A DNA stretch of 64,000 nucleotides from Torreya grandis (GCA_037957365.1 JARHVA010000592.1:2369501-2433500), one strand, 5' to 3'. Positions 21,701-34,943 are shown, counted from the stretch's first letter. Program-made: numbers and translations. The notes: generated from the letters alone by a model not told the origin.

Positions 21701-22880
21701 TGGATACAATAATTAGTCTTAAAATTAGGTCTTAGTGGTCACCCATCCCTTTAATCTTCATTGTCACTTCGAAATCCTTGGAATAGGTATTATCAAAATC
21801 CATAGCCTTATCAAGACTTTAATCTATCACCCATCAACTTCCCTATCATTGCCTTTTCATACCTTGCACCCATTCAATCATTATTTTGTTAAGTGTGAAA
21901 GGTATTTGATCACATCATCTCATAATCTTCTTGCTAGATTGGACTCTTATAGGGTTTTGGCTTTTGGTAATCCTTGGTCACTTTAATCTTCACATTCCTC
22001 TAAATCCAAAATCACCACATTTTCAAATCATCCTTGACCACTATTTGTTTTTGATTTCTAGAAAAAATTAGTATTCAAGGACACATCCTCTCCCATCATT
22101 TTACATTAAAATCACAACTAATCACTCTTCTTGCATTACCCTCATCATTCAACATGCCTCTTAGAACCTATACCCTTAGTCTTAGGAATGGGATAATGAT
22201 CCAATAATAAAAGTGACACCCTTGGGAGTCTAGGTGAAAAAAATTGAGATCATAATGACAGAGATAATGATATGCATGCCCCTGGAGGAGAAGACAATTG
22301 ACTCAACCTCTTTCATAGTGATGAAGTTAAGATCCAACTTGACCATAACATCTACAAAAATTGTAACTAGGTTTTAGCTTGAGTCATTGCAATGTGGGGC
22401 ACACTATCCCCTAACTTTGACTGTAATCTCATAAAACACTTAGTCCATCCCTCCACCCAACCTAATACACCATGTCAACATACCCACACTAATAGAGTAC
22501 TCAACTAAGAGGAAGTTGTGAACCAAGAACTTGAAGAAGACAAACAACCCACACCTGTCCAAAATAACCATGTTGAGGTTAACAGGAGGTAAACCATCCT
22601 AAAGGATTGAATAGATCAAATCACATAACAAATTAATTCCTTAGCCTCCCAATTTTAGACACAAAATTAATGACCATACTCCCCACACCAAACTATCCAT
22701 AATTCCAATAGACCAAGTCATGATCAAACCTCTAATCCCCTTGGAGACCCATCTTTTGCATAAGAATGGAAAGTGATGAAAGAGACTCTTCAACAAATTG
22801 ACCCACACTCACAAGCAATAAAATATAAATACAAAGATTTTTTCTCTTCTCCCTTAGACATGATCATTCTATGAATACCT
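18734..22880 (+). other. Long 5' leader of element C, no recognised gene
   Basis: Over 4 kb separates the PBS from recognisable gag. Ogre-type elements often carry an extra ORF in this place, but I see no coherent protein here: open frames are short (19902-20084, 21735-21986) and unlike known families. Near 22154 an ATG (MPLRTYTLSLRNG) may be the old gag start, followed quickly by stops. Confidence 0.5.
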
Positions 22881-23920
22881 TTTCCATCTCACTTTGAGGT
22901 ACCTAAATTTGAAAAGTATAGAGGGAAAGGTGATCCCCGTGATCATGTATAGGAGTTTTATTTGGCTTGTCATGGGGTTGTATATGATGATGCCTACTTA
23001 CTAATACTTTTCCCAAAAATTCTCATAGGACCAGCCCTAGAATGGTTCATGCATTTGCCAAAGGGGTTTATATCTAGTTTTGGAGACTTAATTCAACAAT
23101 TTTTAAGAGATTTATCATTTAACATAAAACACGGCGTCTCCATTATGGACCTCTACAACACTAAACAAAGAAATGGGGAAAGCTTGACTTCTTTCTTATA
23201 GTGTTGGAGAAGTTTAGCCAACCACTTTTGATGTTCAATACCAGAGAAAGAACTGGCTAAAATATTTGTTGATAACCTCAATGCCGAGTTAAAATATCAG
23301 TTGCAACTCTAAGTGCCAAAACTTTTGATGAAATTATTGAAAAGGGGATACAAATCAAAAGGGCACTTATTGAAAAGGGAATAATTAAATTATATTTCCA
23401 AAATGAACACAATCAAAATGAAGATAATTCCTTTTCGAGCAAGTCAAAAATCTTCAATAAGAATAAGAATGTTGTGGGAGATGGGGTTATAGATTCCAAA
23501 CAACATGTTCATACAATGCAAAAATTAACTCCCACAAATTAGAAAAATGTCTCATCTATTAGAGTGCCACAAGGAAATTTGAAGCCTCAAATAGGAAAAA
23601 AGACCTGTGGCACTTTGAAGCCTCAAATAGGAAAAAGACCTCTTAACAAACTTGGAATACCCATTGAGACAGTCCTTGAGCAATTGATTGCTACTAACAT
23701 GATTATTCTTCTTGATATCTAACCTTTGGATGATCATCAACCTCAACCTGATTGGTACCATGATCATGATTTTTGTAAATATAATAGAGTCAAAGGTCAT
23801 GACACAGAGAGGTGTATGCAATTAAAGCATTATATTTAGGACCTCATTGAAAAAGGTGATATTGAAGTAGAAGGGGATAGTACTCTAGATCAATCTAAAA
23901 ATCAATAGCTAGGTATTTAT
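22881..23920 (+). pseudogene. gag of element C, decayed
   Basis: Reads FEVPKFEKYRGKGDP.DHV (22892-22948), then EFYLACHGVVYDDAYL, FPKILIGPALEWFMHLP and ISSFGDLIQQFLRDLSFN (22950-23120), LYNTKQRNGESLTSFL, and IPEKELAKIFVDNL. This is the capsid core of plant Ty3/Gypsy gag. A Tat-style finger CKYNRVKGHDTERC (23774-23815, second His changed to Asn) precedes LKHYI.DLIEKGDIEVEG. Stops fall at positions where Gln or Trp is expected (TAG after HV, TAG in CWR). A 40-bp stretch coding LKPQIGK is duplicated at 23579-23645. Confidence 0.85.
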
Positions 23921-24333
23921 TAGGACCCCCTACCGAAGCATGGTCAGAGACAACATAAACCACCTAGAGACCAAGGTCAAACCTCCACTTCTAATTATAC
24001 AAACTATCATGACATTCTATATCACTACATTAATACCACCAATTATGTAGCCCCCAAGATCCCACCCCTCCATCATCCACCATATTAAAAATCAATCAAG
24101 CCACAACTGACTATGTGGTTACTACCAGACATAGTAAAATCATAGTTCCTTGTGGACTGCCAAAGGACCCATCTACCTCAACATCTCAAAAGGGGAATAT
24201 CTCTAAGAAAATCTTAGTATCTTCCAATAAATTTTGTGATATAATTCAACAACTAGAGAATATATCTACTCAAATCTTGTTACTGAATCTTCTCAAAACA
24301 TCCCCTGTACATTGATAGATACTCAATCAAGTC

Positions 24334-25206
24334 TTGAATGACCTAAAGGTCCCCAAAGATATTGACACCAATCAGTTCCAAGTGTTAGTGGGTCATTTGT
24401 CTCCTTATCTACAAATCACATTTAGTGCCCAGGACATGCCTCCCATTGGCCCCCATCATGACTACCCATTATTCATAGAAGTCTCCATATCCAACCACCA
24501 CATTCCCCTAGTACTCATAGATGAAGGATCTGCATTAAAATTATGTAATCTAGATTTCTTACAGACATTGGGGTATTCTAAATCTTCTTTAAGGCCTGCT
24601 TTGATCATGATAAAAACATATGATGATAATGAATGGCCATCTGTAGGCACCATTTCCCTTCCCATTATTGTGGGACCTATGGTTTATCAAACCTTAATTT
24701 ACATTGTAGATGTTGATCTACCCTATAATATGTTGTTGGGTCATCCTTGGATTCATGAAATGAAAGCTATCCCATCCACCCTTCATCAATGTCTAAAAAT
24801 CCCACACTCAGGCATGGAAGTCACCATTCTCAATGAAATTGACCATTTGCACAATTGCCAAATGGATCAATCCCAATCTTCATACTACTGCCCTAGCATG
24901 GATAGCTTCATTCTAAGCCCAACAACTGCTAAATATGTATGCCTCGATGACTTTGTGCCTAATTCTAATCCATTACCTAATGTCACTCATCTAAAATCAA
25001 CATCCACAAGATGTGGGGAATATGAATATCAAACCTTTTATGCAAGTGATTTACCTCTTTCCCCACGAAGTTACGAATCCCCAACTAAGAGGAAGACCAA
25101 TCCTATCAGCTATCAATTTAGACTGATGAAATTTTCTAGTGTAAGATTATTATTAAAGGAATATATTGATGAATCAAATAAATCATGGCTTAATCTAGAG
25201 CATTAG
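24334..25206 (+). pseudogene. Protease domain of element C (290-codon open frame)
   Basis: This is the longest open frame in the window. It opens NDLKVPKDIDTNQFQVLVGHL, the linker seen before protease in Tat elements. The retropepsin loop VLIDEGSAL (about codons 66-74) carries the catalytic Asp. Then LGYSKSSLRP, a hydrophobic TISLPIIVGP strand, VDLPYNMLLGHPWIH (codons about 132-146) and STLHQCLKIP give the full fold. A low-complexity linker towards RT follows. The frame has no internal stop, but gag upstream and RT downstream are broken, so no polyprotein can be made. Confidence 0.85.
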
Positions 25207-25893
25207 GCCCTCACATATCACAAACAAAGATACCCTCACATTTACAAAATATGCATTATCAAGGAAGAAGACTAGGGAGACACGAGAAAGGCAAGCTTGA
25301 ATCCATAATATTTCAAGAACATCCCTAATATCTTGGCTTAAGGTACACAATTCTTGATAATGACTTAAACAATATTACTTCTGGATACTACTTTGCTCCT
25401 TAAGGAGTCTCTTTTCGATGAAGATATTAAGATGGGTTTTATTTATAGTCATTACAAGGAGCTTGCTGCCACAAGCCTTTTTCATGATACCACTATCTCC
25501 ACCATAAACATATCTCTCCATTACTCGTCACTAATTAATTGGGATCAACATTAGGAGCCATCCTTTGATATGTTCTAAAATGATGAGGCCATCTTAGAAT
25601 TTTTGGGAGCAGGAGATTTCATGCCTTTTAATGATCATAAGAAAGGTTTTTCCATTAATCTCTGTTAGTCAAATTATTTTAGGGAACAATAGATGCTCCT
25701 TAACCAAAGTGAAGAAGAGGAGTTTGAAGAAGAAAAACCACCTCAAAGTCTAGAAGAATTTCCACATGTTTTAGCTGAATCAAAAGAATACACTGAAATA
25801 GACACATAACTCTTGGATGATTTCATTTAAGATATACTAGATAAATCATTTGCCCCTTATATCCAAGATCAATTACCCTCTCTCATTGAGAAA
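25207..25893 (+). pseudogene. Protease-RT linker of element C
   Basis: Broken coding sequence in the pol frame. Acidic stretches such as EEEEFEEEKPPQSLEEF (near 25707-25760) and PFNDHKKGFSINL-like segments are typical of this linker. No catalytic motif is expected here. Confidence 0.5.
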
Positions 25894-26890
25894 GTGATTG
25901 AAGTGAACATTATGACTAAAAAATATCCCAAAATCATCAAACTGGGGGCAACTCTCACACTTGAGGAGCATGAGATTATTATTGAGCTGCTCAAGGAATT
26001 TGTAGATGTTTTTGTATGGTGTTATTTTGACATGTTAAGACTCAGTCCCTCCTTAGTTATTCATCATTTGGTTGTTCACCCTAACGCTAAACCAATCAAG
26101 CAAAAATTATGAAATATGCACCCTAAAGTGGCCTTATTAGTTAAGGAGGAACTACAAAAATTCCTTGAAGCAAGCTATATCTAACCCATTGATTATTTCG
26201 ATTGGATATCCAATATTATTCCTGTGGCTAAGCCACAAGGAGGAATTAGGATTTTTACTAACTTCCACAATATTAACAAGGCATGTACCAAATATGACTT
26301 CCCTCTCTCAAATATTGATATTATCATGGATTCAACAATTGGGTATGAAACGTTATCCCTCATGGATGGATTTTTGGGTTACAATCAAATCAAAATTATA
26401 CCTAAAGATCAGTATAAAATAACCTTCATCACTCCATGGGATACCTTATGTTATCAAGTCATGCCCTTCGGTCTCAAGAATGTCAGGGATACTTATCAAC
26501 AAGAAATATCAATTATTTTCCATTATATGATGCATGATATAGTTGAAGACTATGGATGATATCCTAGGAAAGTCTAGACTCATATCAGAGCATCATGTAG
26601 TCTTGAGAAGAATCTTTGAGCAATTACGAGAATATAAAGTTAGATTGAATATGAAGAAATGTGTATTTGGCATAACTTCAGGAAAATTATTAGGGTTTAT
26701 TATATATAGAAGGGGCATATAAGTAGATCTAGCTAAAGTCAAATCCATTATGGAAATGCCTCCCCTCGTAATCTGAAGCAGCTTAGGCATCTTCAGGGTA
26801 AATTACAAGCTATTCGATGATTTATCTCTTAGCTCGCTAATAAATGCCACCCCTTTACTCATCGCTTGAAGGGGATCGATTTTAATTGGA
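25894..26890 (+). pseudogene. Reverse transcriptase of element C, decayed
   Basis: IIKLGATLTLEEHEIIIELLKEFVDVFVW and HHLVVHPNAKPIKQKL open the RT. IPVAKPQGGIRIFTNFHNINKAC..YDFPLSNID (26215-26320), LSLMDGFLGYNQIKI (region of the first catalytic Asp) and CYQVMPFGLKNVRDTYQ (26449-26500) follow. At 26548-26566 the sequence TATGGATGAT shows the Y-x-DD box with two bases missing, so the frame breaks exactly at the catalytic site. The downstream part continues as ILGKSRLISEHHVVLRRIFEQLREYKV and KKCVFGITSGKLLGF in the new frame. Confidence 0.88.
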
Positions 26891-27265
26891 ATTTTGAATG
26901 TCCGTAAGCCTTCAATAATCTCAAGTAGTATTTAGCAAATCCACCCGTGTTATCACCTCCTATCATGGGAAGGCCCTTGCTCCTATATATTTCCACAACT
27001 CCGTGATAAGTGCCCTACTTGCACAACACAATGATGAGGGAAAAGATAAAGCAATTTATTTTCTCAATCACACTTTAATCTCATATGAGCTGAATTATAC
27101 TCCAATTGAAAATGCATACTTAGTCGTTGTCTTTACTTTGTAAAAACTTTGGCATTATATGCTTAACAATCAAGTCTAACTCATTGCTAAAATTGATCCT
27201 TTCAAAAAATTTATTATCAAAGTCAACCCTCATAGGATGAATGGCCAAGTGGATCATGTTGCTTA
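26891..27265 (+). pseudogene. First RNase H of element C, decayed
   Basis: Segments PPVLSPPIMGRPLLLYIS, ISALLAQHNDEGKDKAIYFLNHTL, YELNYTPIENAYLVVVFTL.KLWHYML and IDPFKKFI lie in nearby frames. These are the RT-linked RNase H of Gypsy pol. Stops replace Gln and Arg codons. Confidence 0.75.
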
Positions 27266-27399
27266 GTGAATTTAATATTGAATATGTTCATTGGAAGGTC
27301 ATTAAGGGACACGTCTAACTCATTGATAGTAGATCAACTAGTAGAATCACTTATTGTCATGACTAAACCTCTTACCACAACCTTCCCAGATGAATCTAT

Positions 27400-27840
27400 A
27401 ATGAATACTTCAGAATCTAATGGATGTCAGCTATATTTTGATGGCTCTTTTACCATGCATAGATCAGGTGTGGGCATAATTTTGGTTACCCCACAAGTTG
27501 ACCTTATTCAAAAATCCTTCTACCTCGCTTTCCTATGCACCAATAACATCTCTGAGTATGAGGCTTTAATTATTGGCCTCTAATTATCCATTTAATGGAA
27601 CATCCAACATCTTCAAGTATTTGGTGATTCAAAGCTAATAATCAATCAAGTTAACGAAGAGTTCTAAACTAAAGATGCAAAATTAATCGTTTATATGCAG
27701 TTGGTAGATTATTTGAAGCAATATTTTTAGTCTCTTACATTTGAGAAAGTGCTAAGGATAAGTAATAAGGCAGTTGATTCAATGGCCACTATTGGGTCTC
27801 TAATTGATTACCCTGAAGACGTCCTCGAAGGGAATTTTTT
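27400..27840 (+). pseudogene. Second RNase H of element C (Tat-specific)
   Basis: CQLYFDGSFTMHRSGVGIILVTP (Asp at 27440), CTNNISEYEALIIGL (Glu at 27554), VFGDSKLIINQVNEEF.TKDAKL (Asp at 27626) and ISNKAVDSMATIGSLI make a complete RNase H with its D-E-D residues still present. An additional RNase H after the pol RNase H is the diagnostic feature of the Tat group. The frame is interrupted by a few stops (GLX-LSIX-W). Confidence 0.88.
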
Positions 27841-28089
27841 GATAGAACATTTGATCTTACTGGCTCATCAAGCTATGGCTCCTCTACAAATTTATGCTAT
27901 TCCTAATCCCAATCTCCCCTAGTAACATGACATCTATAATTATCTCCATGACAACATCCTTCCAGTGAACCTCAATTACCACCAACACAAAGCCTTCATC
28001 CACTGTACCTCTCGCTATACTATCCTTGGTAATATACTCTATCAGAGAGGCTATGATGGGACCTTGTTGAGATGCCTAACCTTAAAATA

Positions 28090-29180
28090 GGCTTCTCTTG
28101 CAATCAAGGAGGTTCATGATGGTGTCTATGGAAGTCATGTTAGTGGAATATCCCTGACTAAGAAATTACTCAAGATTGTATACTATTGGCCTACCATGGT
28201 ACAAGATGCTTGCCAATATGTGTGAAAGTGTGTAGCCTGCTAAAAACATGGTAATATTATCCATGCCCTTGCACAAGAATTACAACCCATCATGAGTCCA
28301 TGGCCATTTTTTATCTAGGGATTATATTTGATTGGCAAGATTAATCTCACCTCATCTGATGGACACAAATTTATTATCACTGCTATGGATTATTTCAAAA
28401 AATTGGATCAAAGCTATGCCACTCACCTACACAATAGGTCTCCAAATTTCTAAATTTATCTTGAATCAGATCATTTGCTATTTTGGCATTCCTGCCAACA
28501 TCCTATCAGATAATGACAAGTCATTCAAGAATCAAGAAGTTGAGGCCTTGTGCAAACATTATCATATCAAGTAGCATTTTCTGACGTCCTATTACCCCTA
28601 GGGGAATGGACAAGCTGAAGCCATAAATAAGACCCTTATCAATATTCTCAAGAAAATAATCAATGTAGTAAGAAGGAACTAACATCTACAACTATATCCT
28701 ACACTCTAGTTTTATCAAATAAGTATTCGAACACCTACTAGGGTTACTCCATATTCTTTGATTTATGGAACATAATCCATCTTGCCTATAGAAGTGGAGC
28801 TCCCTTCTTTACGTATTTTGTTGTTGGGCATCATCACTGACCATAATCTTTGATAAGATAGGCTACAAGAACTGAAGCTTTTGGATGAAAAGCATCAGAG
28901 GGCCCTAAATCACCTTCGAACATATCAAAACTGATTAAAAGGCCAATATCATAAGAAGATATAATATAGAGAATTTGATGTCGATGATCTAGTCCTAAAA
29001 TAAAATCAAGAGAATACCAATGCAAACAAGGATAAAAAGGGGAAATTTGAGGCCAATTAGCTTGGGCCCTATATAATTATTTCTAAATTTGGATTAGGAT
29101 CCTATAAGTTAACTGCACTGGAAGGAAAAGAGCTCGATGAGCCCATGAACGTCAGGTATTTGAAATGCTTCTATACTTGA
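28090..29180 (+). pseudogene. Integrase of element C, decayed
   Basis: The zinc-binding part is VHDGVYGSHVSG...YYWPTM..DACQYV.KCVAC (28110-28235), with a stop where Arg is expected. The core keeps its first Asp in TAMDYF (about 28383), the second in ILSDNDKSFKN (28502-28530) and the Glu in GQAEAINKTLINIL (28609-28650), but frameshifts separate them. The C-terminal part reads FDVDDLVLK...LGPYIIISKFGLGSYKLTALEGKELDEPMNVRYLKCFY to TGA at 29178-29180, as usual for Tat integrases, with no chromodomain. Confidence 0.87.
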
Positions 29181-32100
29181 TAAGCTCTATCTACCTCTAT
29201 CTATGATTCCCCACTCTTGGGTGCATATCCATTTCCACTCCACTCTTCCTATCTTAATTCAACTCCATTCCATCATTTCACCATTGACACTTGTATTAAA
29301 AGTGGGAATATATTATAGGCCTAAGTAGAATCAGGATATAGGTATTTCAAATTATGGCAAGATATTGCTAGTTGTGCGAGGGGACCATTTGTTGAAGAGT
29401 ATTCTAGAATATCTGTATCTACTTTTGCTATATCCTCCATCCTATCACACCACCATACATACCCCCATCACATCCTCTTTGATGATTATGTCTCCTACTA
29501 GCCTTCATTCATATCCATTCTTGTGTATATCAATCTATCCTTTAACCATGGTCTATAAGATCCTGGTACTTTCATCATTCTGTAAGGGTCAAATGATAGT
29601 CTTACTTCGAGATCCAACATACACTAGGTACCTGAATCTTTATTGACCATCCTAGACCCTATAAATTATCATTTTTTATTAAGATTAGATCCTTGTCTCA
29701 AAACACTTTTGGGAACATCTTACCCCAAGTACATATTTCATGTTGTCATTCGCAATCATTTCAATAAAATTGTTTAATACCATCGCATGTATATCCATCA
29801 CATATCATTATCTTAGTTTATTTCATCTTGTTTGGTCTTTTGTCTACATGTGTGTGTTTGAATGTATGTTGTTTGTCTGATAAGTCATTTAGTCTTGTAT
29901 ATATTTTTTATAATTGTCTTATTTTCTTTAGTTGTCTTGTTATCTTTTATCTTTTTACAACAGGAACAAATATCATCTAAATGACTTCCCAATTTTAGAA
30001 TTAGGCAAGTCATTCAAATGAAGTTCTCATGCACTATGAATTCAAACGTGCCCTTGACTCTTATAATGTCATTGGTACACACATACTCACAAGTGCAACA
30101 ACAAAAGTGGATTGTATAAAGCTACATGACTCAAGACATTTGTATTCCATCAATTATTTCACTACCAAAAACATCCCTCAGGTAGGAGGATTACATTAAG
30201 CCATATTATAAAGAGCCAAAAACCTTTATTACATTATTCTTGATTACAAAAACCACACACCATTCCACTATTTAAACACATCTAAAAACACCACAACACT
30301 CACACTACAAATCTCTGGTTGTTCTACCAACAACTGGTACATAGCTAACTCAAGCCCTTACATACCTTGATTATGGTGTAGGAGGTACTTTGGTCAGTCC
30401 CAAGGTTCCCACCAACCAACCATCTCACCTAGGTTCCACCGAGCTAGCATCTGCCAGCTACCTCTAAGGACAATACTAGCTTGGATGACCAACTTGTCTA
30501 TAATAATAACACATGCCAGATAGAGTAGATCCCTGAACCACCTCCCTCATTCTATTGGTCACATCATCTTGTTGTTCTCATCCTAGATCCATTCCCTTTT
30601 TTCACTCCCTTTCGACCCTCTGTGGGTCCTCCCTCCAAAACAAAGGAATGCCTCTAGGTCCTGTAGTACCCTAGGCACATATCCTTACTTGACACCTTGT
30701 ACAACAAAATTATTGCATTCTATATTATGGCTAGAGTCTCAGCTCCTCCAGTTGTTATTATTGATGTAATATTATCTCTAACATGTCCATCACCTAGTAC
30801 AACATCTAAAACACCTACATGTCACTTCATAAATCAGTTTTAACATTGGTGCTGGTCTACCCAATGACATCCTTGGAGTCTTTATTTACTTGTACCTACA
30901 CTCACTATGCAAATGACTGCAGAAGCTTGTAATGTGATGAAAATGCCTCACGTCCTCATGTGATATATAACACTTGCATCCCCATAATTATTGGTATCAC
31001 TTTCTTGCACCTACCAATAAGATGAATCCCAATAATGGTTATGGCTCTCACCCAATAGTGCCTCCACTTGTTGAGTGCCATCACATCATCTTTTGACTAC
31101 TTTTCAATAATTACTTCCCATCCTTATGATTCCAAGTACACATCATAACCATTATCATTATTATCCTATCACCTATCACTATCATTCCACATCATATCAA
31201 CACATGTCATAATAAAATAACCACATTTTTCTTTATTATTATTAACATAATATTGACCAATATATCATATTCACATATTTTCAATCCATTACAACCTATT
31301 TTTGCATCATTTATTCTATAATTGTGTAGATTCACATCTAATCCAAATCTCTACACTATGGATATATCATACCTTACATCCTACACTATGGTGATGGCCT
31401 TGATGATGGATGTATTGACTGGCTTGATGACCTAGAACCTGGTGTCCTCTCAAATCGACTGATTACCCTATATGAAGGAGCCCTATGCCCTACTAGCACC
31501 ACATGCTTATATAAGGCTATCCAATATTATGTCTCCCATACTATCCTCTCCACCTAGGTTATCACATCTCTAAACCCTAGGGCATTTAATTGTATCCAAT
31601 CTATATTTCTCTCCATCCATGCGACCCATGCCTCTACCTCTTGATACTCTAATTATCCTTGTAGCTTCATCCTATAAGCCCATATTTGCTCCACCTATTC
31701 TTGCAAAACCCTAATCTGTACCGCCTGATGGTTCACCTTCTCTAGCAATGATGTTACATGGGCTAGTACTTTTTTTATTTACATATCCCTTTAAGCAATT
31801 TAACCTTATAAGTATGCAACATGACACTGCAAACCTAGGCACTCCCTTCATGCAATTGTTCACCAGTTTACACAATCCCTAATACCCTTATTATTTTCAT
31901 TTCTCTTCCCATGCCTCCATGGCTAGTACACATTTTTTAACCAATGATTATGTCACCATTTTTGTAACCATCTCGATGCACTTCCTACCACCACTGTTCT
32001 CTCTTGAGCTTGATCCCCTATAATACATACACACATAATAGTCAAATGGTATCATTGCCTCACATAAAAAAAACAAATATATATCCTAAAACCTTCCCAA

Positions 32101-34240
32101 ATAATTTTGATAGTCCACCTTCCCCTTTCCCCGACATGGATTTATTTTTTCACCCACCCAATTGTGACCTCCTATGATGCTACCCTCCATAAGCCAAAAC
32201 CCCCTCCTATGAATTCTTTTCTTCCTACAAATCCTATATCTTACTCTATGAACCCCTTCGACCCACACTTTTCTTCCCCTAAGATGTGGCTGCATCCCCT
32301 TTCCTCAACCATGTCACTACTTGACTTCCCTGCACATGTTCTAACCCATGATCACCCCTATCATGACCTTATAACCCTAGTTCCCCACATATTTATTCTT
32401 GCATACACACTACACAAAATAAAAAAACCATACATGGTTTTGGCCTCTACCTCAATATTGATCCTCTTGCCCTGCCTCCTCACCATTTTGTACACCCAAA
32501 TATTTTTCCATTTGCCTATGCCATAACCTCCCTCTCACACCACTAACTTGGCAATTTCCTTTTTGATTTCATGCCCTATGTATCCTTTCTGACTTTTATT
32601 CTCTTCTAATATTTTTAACCACATACGATATGTCTTAAGTAGCAACTGAGCTTCTGCTACCTTCTTCATCAGTGACCATGCCTTCCTCCTTTGGGTCATT
32701 GAGCTTGACACTAACGATGCTATCCTCAGTGTCTTACATAGATTCCTAATCTAGAAGTATGTGGATAGATGATGCATGAACCCACCTATGAAGAGATTGT
32801 ACAAGCTCTTAAAACCCTGCCACCCATATTGATTATCTATCTCAACACATAGTAATGGTGGCCACCTCTGCAAAAAAACCTATCAAGGTTTCACCTTCAC
32901 TCCAACCAATAAAATTTGGCTCATATTGATGATTGCCTTTTGCCAAAAAGCCTATGAAGATTTTGATAAAAGTACCCCCCCTTAAAAATTGGCTCGTAGT
33001 GATACCCACTACCATTTCACTCCTACTACCCCAATTTGCCACCTTGCATGGGCAACCTAACAACATTCTCCGCCTCTTCCACTGAAACCACCTCATTTGT
33101 ATCAACTCCATGTTTTAGTACCTCCACCCTATTTTTGATTCCTATTTATCCACCTTTCTCCTTCTACAACTATTAATCCCAATACATATGGGATTATTCC
33201 ACTCCTATCACACCCTTAACTGTTGGTCTTCTTCACCTTTTATCCACACATTGGTCACCTAATCTGCTTAGCCACCATCATGGCATCACCAAAATCCTCA
33301 TCCTTCATTAAAAATCTCTCAAAGTTACCATGACACTCATCTATCCTCCAGTTGAGATTCGTAGTTCTCATAAGCATGTGTCCTTACTTGGGATAAGTCT
33401 CCATATTATGGCTCTCTCTTTTATTATAGTTGATTCCCCCTAGGGATGTGTCAACAACCGTGATATTATCCTTCTTACTTCTTATGTATATATCATGGCC
33501 AGGGGCATCATCAATCATGTCGTAACTCATCTAGATTGCCACTTATCCACCACTCTTCATCAAATTCAATCCATATATTTCATCTTCTTATCTCTTATCC
33601 CTCCCATCTTCTTTCCCATTTAGTTATAACTACATTGGCTTGAGGTCTCCTAAGACTATGTAGGTAGTACTTGGACATGATCTTGTGCCCAGGGATAACT
33701 CAGTCACTTTTAACCCCCAATCCCCATCTTGTCTTGGATGGATCAATCGATCTCATTATTGCATCATTTAAAGTTACACATCTCACATAAAGTGACTTAT
33801 TATCCTTAGTAAATCATCCAATATCCTCTATAGGCCTTGCACCATCTTGAACATGTGTCTTTACTTTGGGACTCATCATCAAATTATGGCTTGTCCAATC
33901 TATTTTTTTTCTCAAACCATGCCTATGTCTCAAGAATTCTAATCCTATTGTCTTAATCAAACCATGTTTCTTCTAGAAATTGGTTGTCTGTCTAGAACTC
34001 ATCTCTCATGGCTAAGCCACTTTATCCCGTAACATTTATGCTTGGGGCATCTAAATCATAACTACATTAATATTTGGGGCATCCCAACCCCTTATCATCA
34101 TCCTGAGGATTTCTATTTGAGTGACCATCTGGATCATTTCTCCTTGCATGCTCCTTTTAGGGGGCATCATACCTACTAACAATCATTTTTCTTTGAAATA
34201 CCATTACTCCTTCCACTTTGTTTCACTTACAATGCCCTTT
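29181..34240. other. Long 3' spacer of element C, containing antisense coding traces
   Basis: About 5 kb between integrase and PPT without sense-strand homology. The plus strand is pyrimidine-rich from about 30300. The minus strand carries a zinc-knuckle motif (30470-30511) and several short open frames (32842-33111, 32086-32295) that may be pieces of one antisense ORF. Tat-group elements are known to carry extra, often antisense, ORFs here. I could not identify the rest of the protein. Confidence 0.6.
30400..30760 (-). pseudogene. Antisense CCHC zinc-knuckle fragment
   Basis: On the minus strand QQDDVTNRMREVVQG.. leads into CYYYRQVGHPS.YC at 30511-30470: CX2-Y-X4-H-X4-C. This is a CCHC knuckle in which the second Cys (TGT) became TAT and a Trp became TAG. 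A basic stretch (FWREDPQRVERE.KKG) lies upstream in the same orientation. Knuckles of this kind occur in gag-like and nucleic-acid-binding proteins. Which one this was is not clear. Confidence 0.6.
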
Positions 34241-34255
34241 CAAAGTTGGGAAAAA
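34241..34255 (+). other. Polypurine tract of element C
   Basis: CAAAGTTGGGAAAAA directly precedes the TGTATGCACC of the 3' LTR. Confidence 0.75.
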
Positions 34256-34943
34256 TGTATGCACCTAATTTTTATTGCTAATATAACTCACTAAATTATT
34301 CCTAATATTGTCTGATATCAATATTTAATATTAACCCTTTGTCCCCTTAAGTCAATTAATCAGTTGATCCTAAACTACATGAAAATTCCCACTTCTCACA
34401 TATTTACATTTTCCTAATATTTAAAATCCTAATTTACCCCACAACCCCACTTTCTACCTAATTCCAAATTTTATAATTCTTTTATTACTTACATGTTTCC
34501 CTCCAAAAAGAACGTCTAGAAGGTTTCAAACTCTAGAACCTTCTCCCTCCTCAAATTTGAAATTTGAGAGGAAAATCTCCCCTACAATCCCTTCCAAAGT
34601 TCCCTTTAAATAAGAGAATGCATAAGCATGAGAATAACAAGGAAGAAATCCAAGTCTATGTTGCCTTCATTGCACTAGACTTCATAGCCCTCTTGCATCC
34701 ATCGAGTCATCGATCTTGAAGCCATTATCAAGCAATCCAAACATCAGGTCGAGTTGCACTGAAGAATCCATTGGAAAATCCTAGAGGGAAGCCAAAGAGG
34801 AATGAGATGGTGGTAAGAACTTGTTATTAATTATGATCGTTCCTTTATATTCTTTCATATTAGTGATCTTTGTAAGGATTTGAGTTAGATTTACTATCAT
34901 TTTCATATTTAAATCTATTTTGCTTAAGTTTTATGGAGATTCA
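34256..34943 (+). mobile_element. 3' LTR of element C
   Basis: 688 bp, TG...CA, co-linear with 18017-18713 and followed by CACAT. It carries CTCAAATTT-G-AAATTTGAG and an inverted pair AGAAGGTT / AACCTTCT around 34518-34548. Confidence 0.9.

Noticed and set aside
29365..29646. 93-codon plus-strand frame after the integrase of element C
   Set aside because: Leu/Tyr/Ser-rich, with no similarity to integrase tails or other known domains; the integrase stop is already at 29178-29180.
32086..32526. Opposed frames of 69 and 139 codons in the 3' spacer of element C
   Set aside because: Low-complexity Pro/His/Thr-rich translation of a pyrimidine-rich strand; no domain. The minus-strand one could belong to an antisense ORF, but I cannot support it.
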